DNA from: Candidatus Altimarinota bacterium
GTDB lineage: Bacteria > Patescibacteriota > Gracilibacteria > UBA4473
Length of the DNA stretch: 64,000 nucleotides
Assembly (NCBI GenBank): GCA_021734785.1
Contig: JAIPIF010000001.1
Coordinates: 1 to 64,000 of the forward strand
Direction: 5' to 3'
Shown here: in pieces, positions 61,782-64,000 of the stretch
Layout: each line of letters opens with the position of its first letter
Numbering within the stretch: the first letter of the stretch is position 1
Notes under the pieces: model-generated
Told to the model about the DNA's origin: nothing
The model's input: only the letters and a program-made list of their open reading frames with translations
The model's database searches: none
Made by a program: the position numbers and the translations under genes

Positions 61782-62611
61782 ACGAATTTGATGTTCAATA
61801 CCAGCAGATTCTTCAGGAGATTTTGAAAACCGGATTTGCCGAGGAAAACAAACGCACCGGACACGTGTGCAAATCGCTCCCCGGAAAGGCGATGCAGTTT
61901 GATCTGGCGAAGGGATTTCCCCTGCTGACCCTGCGGAAAATTCCACTGAAAGTCTTCATCGCAGAGCAGATTTGGTTTCTGATGGGCAATAAAAACCTGC
62001 GATTCCTCCAGGCATTTACCAAGATTTGGGATGACTTTGCCGAAGCCAACAACTGCGTCGAGTCGGCGTATGGGTACCGTTGGCGCAAACATTTCGGGCG
62101 TGACCAGATTGGCGGCTTGGTCAAATTACTCGAAAAAGATCCCAGCTCCCGCCACGGCGTGATCCTCATGTGGGATCCGGGCGATGATGGGCTCGCCGAC
62201 GGCATCCAAAAGAAAAATGTGCCCTGTCCGTACACGTTCACCGTGCAGATCATTGGGGGCAAGCTGCACCTGCATTTGGTCATTCGGTCCAATGACATGA
62301 TGCTCGGCAATCCGCACGATGTGGCGGGGTTTGCCTTTCTGGCGCACGTTTTGGCCGAGCGGTTGGGAGTCAACCCGGGCTTTCTCACGGTCTCAATCTC
62401 CAACGCACACATTTACGACATTCACTTCGAGCAGGCGGCAGAGATCGTGCAGCGAAAATGTGAGCACGACTCGATTCCATTCGAGTGCCCAAAAGACGCC
62501 TTTCGTCGGGCGGAGGAGGGGGATGAGACGCTGGTGCAGGAGGTGTTTGAGCAGCTCCGGGCACAGTACCACCCCCAGGACTCCCTCGGGAAAATGGCGA
62601 TTGTGTTGTGA
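61775..62611 (+). CDS. thyA: Thymidylate synthase ThyA
   Basis: The product is 278 residues. The catalytic-cysteine context is VPCPYTFTVQIIGGKLHLHL, with PCPYTF replacing the usual LPPCH type, so Cys of the NVPCPY segment would be the nucleophile. Other family landmarks are GYRWRKHFGRDQIGGLV, SRHGVILMWDPGDD, VIRSNDMMLGNPHDVAGFAF and HIYDIHFEQAAE (usual HIYxxHxxQ). The enzyme makes dTMP from dUMP with methylene-tetrahydrofolate. The start is 61775, not 61766, because the latter lies in the -10 box. Confidence 0.95.
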   Translation: MKNEFDVQYQQILQEILKTGFAEENKRTGHVCKSLPGKAMQFDLAKGFPLLTLRKIPLKVFIAEQIWFLMGNKNLRFLQAFTKIWDDFAEANNCVESAYGYRWRKHFGRDQIGGLVKLLEKDPSSRHGVILMWDPGDDGLADGIQKKNVPCPYTFTVQIIGGKLHLHLVIRSNDMMLGNPHDVAGFAFLAHVLAERLGVNPGFLTVSISNAHIYDIHFEQAAEIVQRKCEHDSIPFECPKDAFRRAEEGDETLVQEVFEQLRAQYHPQDSLGKMAIVL

Positions 62612-62640
62612 TTGACAAAAAATAAAAACGAAGCTTAAAT
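62612..62640 (+). promoter_or_regulatory. Leaderless-type promoter of the P-loop protein gene
   Basis: Plus strand: -35 TTGACA (62612-62617, directly after the thyA stop), 17 bp spacer, -10 TTAAAT (62635-62640), eight bases to the ATG at 62649. Confidence 0.65.
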
Positions 62641-62648
62641 TGTCTCCG

Positions 62649-63476
62649 ATGATTGAATATTCACCGGAAGATTTCGGGCTGGAATATCAAACACGAAAAG
62701 GGGAAAAATTTAAAGCGCATCCACCAGATCCGGAAGGCCTCCCTCTTTCTGAATATCGAAAAAAAGAAAGTGAAAAAATAAACGACTTTTTAGATTCAGA
62801 AAAAGAAGTTTGCGTCGTGGGCGGATTTTCTGCCACAGGAAAAACGTTCTTTTTTAAAAATCTGGCAAAAGAAAAGGGGTTTGCCTTTGTTGACTTACAG
62901 GCCTTTGGATTTGGCACTGCCGAAAAATGGGCAGAAGAATCTATCAAAAAGGCAGAAGGCGGAACAATTTTTGACGAGGGGATGATGCTAGAAGAGGACA
63001 TTGAAGTGCAAAGAGAATTTAGAAAACTCTTTTCTTTTGCTCGGGGAAAAAAACATAAAATTTTTCTTCTTGGGGGTGGCACAGCTGCTACCACAGAAGG
63101 ACAAGAATCATTTCTTTTACAGCAAATCCCAGAGAACAGTTTGACAGAAACAGTTCCCTTTTTTTTAAAGATACTGAATGAGCAACAGATTATTGAGCTT
63201 TTGGAAGCAACGATTAAAAAATTCCAGGGGGAGCTGCGAGAGAGGCTGGAAAAAACACTTTCTTGCGAAACAAAAACAAAAGAGGCAATAAATCAGATCC
63301 ATCCTTACTTTAGAATAGCAAGAGTTATTAGTCGGTTGCCGTACTCAGACCGGGTCGAAGGAAGTCCGTTTGCGTCGGTAGGTCATTCTGAGGAAATTGG
63401 ATCGAAAGAAAGAGAAAGACAACGCCAAAAAAACCTAACAAAAGCGAGGGCCATTTTGCGCGGCGAAGCAAAATAG
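62649..63476 (+). CDS. P-loop NTPase-like protein of unknown function
   Basis: The product is 275 residues from the ATG at 62649; the ORF start at 62640 is a TTG in the promoter. Walker A is GGFSATGKTFFF (residues 58-69) and a hydrophobic strand followed by GGG (HKIFLLGGGTAATT, about 140) could be Walker B or sensor 1. The C-terminal third is helical with a basic end (KERERQRQKNLTKARAIL). It may be an AAA-type or kinase-like protein. Codon use is more A/T-rich than thyA and glyA, which suggests an accessory gene. Function unknown. Confidence 0.65.
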   Translation: MIEYSPEDFGLEYQTRKGEKFKAHPPDPEGLPLSEYRKKESEKINDFLDSEKEVCVVGGFSATGKTFFFKNLAKEKGFAFVDLQAFGFGTAEKWAEESIKKAEGGTIFDEGMMLEEDIEVQREFRKLFSFARGKKHKIFLLGGGTAATTEGQESFLLQQIPENSLTETVPFFLKILNEQQIIELLEATIKKFQGELRERLEKTLSCETKTKEAINQIHPYFRIARVISRLPYSDRVEGSPFASVGHSEEIGSKERERQRQKNLTKARAILRGEAK

Positions 63477-63521
63477 AAGGAATCGTTTTAATTGCATGCT
63501 CATATTAGACAAATCACATCA

Positions 63522-63663
63522 TGTCATTCCGGCTTGTCCGAGCCAAATTTCTTTAACGGCGGAATTTATTCCGCCGCCGAGGAATGAATTCCTCGGTTAA
63601 AAAAACGGGGAATCCACAACCATTTGCAGTCCGGGCACCGATTCCCGACAAGCGGGAATGACA
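63522..63663. mobile_element. MITE-like element with terminal inverted repeats
   Basis: A 142-bp stretch is bounded by 17-base inverted ends TGTCATTCCGGCTTGTC and GACAAGCGGGAATGACA (16 of 17 match). Inside are two perfect hairpins, GGCGGAAT-TT-ATTCCGCC (63558-63575) and CCGAGGAAT-GA-ATTCCTCGG (63577-63596), framed by TTTAAC and GTTAAA. No target-site duplication or ORF is evident. It lies in the 292-bp gap before the last gene. Confidence 0.5.
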
Positions 63664-63768
63664 GGAGGTGTTTTTTCTGGAATTTCGAAAAACTCCCTCC
63701 TTTTGCCCCGCAAAACGACCGAAGGACGCCAATCTTATTCCCAGCAAGAAGAGCGACCACCTCCACAA

Positions 63769-63999
63769 TCACACCTCAATCCCCAATCCCAGCCGCACGA
63801 TCACGCCGATTCCAAACGACAGCGCGGCCACGCCCAGACTGATCAGGGCCATTTCGCCAAACCGCTTCCAGAAGGACTCGGCCTTGGCCACAGAAATGTA
63901 AAAATTGAATCCCGCGATGACCAGAATCACCACGGAGATCGTCCCCGCCAGGGCGTGCAAGTAGTGATCGAAGAGAAAAAACGGCAGCACCAGCAGGAT
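63769..63999 (-). CDS. C-terminal end of a VIT1/CCC1-like membrane protein (partial)
   Basis: The frame is open to the right edge of the window, so the N-terminus is missing. The visible 76 codons hold two hydrophobic segments (HALAGTISVVILVIAGFNFY and ISLGVAALSFGIGVIVRLGL) around a SVAKAESFWKRFGEMA loop, a pattern that fits the end of VIT1/CCC1-type iron or manganese transporters. It may be fused to a ferritin-like domain as in related proteins, but that cannot be seen here. Confidence 0.6.
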   Translation of the reverse strand: MLLVLPFFLFDHYLHALAGTISVVILVIAGFNFYISVAKAESFWKRFGEMALISLGVAALSFGIGVIVRLGLGIEV

Positions 64000-64000
64000 C

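Noticed and set aside
1-64000. Recoding of TGA as glycine (SR1/Gracilibacteria code)
   Set aside because: Several genes, including the M16 peptidase, pilO and the cyclophilin, end in TGA at the normal family end, so TGA is a stop.
1-64000. CRISPR arrays, tRNA or rRNA genes, insertion sequences with transposases
   Set aside because: None were found. The repeats present are long, few and not regularly spaced with unique spacers.

Overview
The window reads as one continuous, gene-dense chromosome segment from a small-genome, Gram-positive-like member of the Candidate Phyla Radiation (Patescibacteria). Peregrinibacteria-like is my best guess, made from general knowledge and not from any search. 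Supporting signs are short tightly packed operons with ATGA overlaps, very large SLH, PKD, FN3 and LamG surface proteins, a type IV pilus system split over several loci, and many genes without Shine-Dalgarno sites. TGA is a normal stop here, so the SR1/Gracilibacteria code is not used.

Layout. 1-1554: SLH surface protein with a long structured leader. 1555-2606: intergenic repeats. 2607-7716: small zinc-ribbon and coiled-coil proteins, a PKD-type secreted protein, an M16 peptidase and a PIG-L/LmbE deacetylase. 7717-8353: more repeats. 8354-15381: type IV pilus ATPase PilB facing a PilN-PilO-PilC-pseudopilin operon. 15378-19001: RmuC, a Met-rich membrane protein and a lactate permease. 19054-27841: purH, a remarkable ileS, an MgtC/DUF4010 transporter, a stomatin-like protein and one unknown. 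28060-32184: lepA facing a second pseudopilin cluster. 32452-41618: gltX and a 2575-residue surface protein. 41782-48599: cyclophilin, a FecR-domain protein, ftsE, a thioredoxin-CcdA fusion, a Fur-family regulator, RNase Y and trmB. 48663-54633: two related unknown proteins, glyA, and an 812-residue unknown. 54630-59536: rpoC-rpsL-rpsG without rpoB. 60022-63999: a sugar nucleotidyltransferase, a DUF1858/HesB-like fusion, thyA, a P-loop protein, a repeat element and the end of a VIT1-like transporter.

The most striking gene is ileS. It encodes a eukaryote-type isoleucyl-tRNA synthetase with two whole extra enzyme domains inserted, a GNAT acetyltransferase and a histidine-phosphatase (phosphoglycerate-mutase-like) domain, both with their key motifs intact. 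It has its own promoter and a leader of about 216 nt that contains a T-box-type antiterminator fold (five-pair helix, seven-base UGGUACC bulge, second helix) immediately upstream of the start codon.

A second general theme is leaderless transcription. At least a dozen first genes have a good -35/-10 pair at 16-17 bp spacing with the -10 box ending only 6-10 bases before the start codon, so the mRNA should start at or next to the AUG. I used this to choose starts, often moving them downstream of the longest ORF. Function calls come from family motifs read by eye; no database search was possible.
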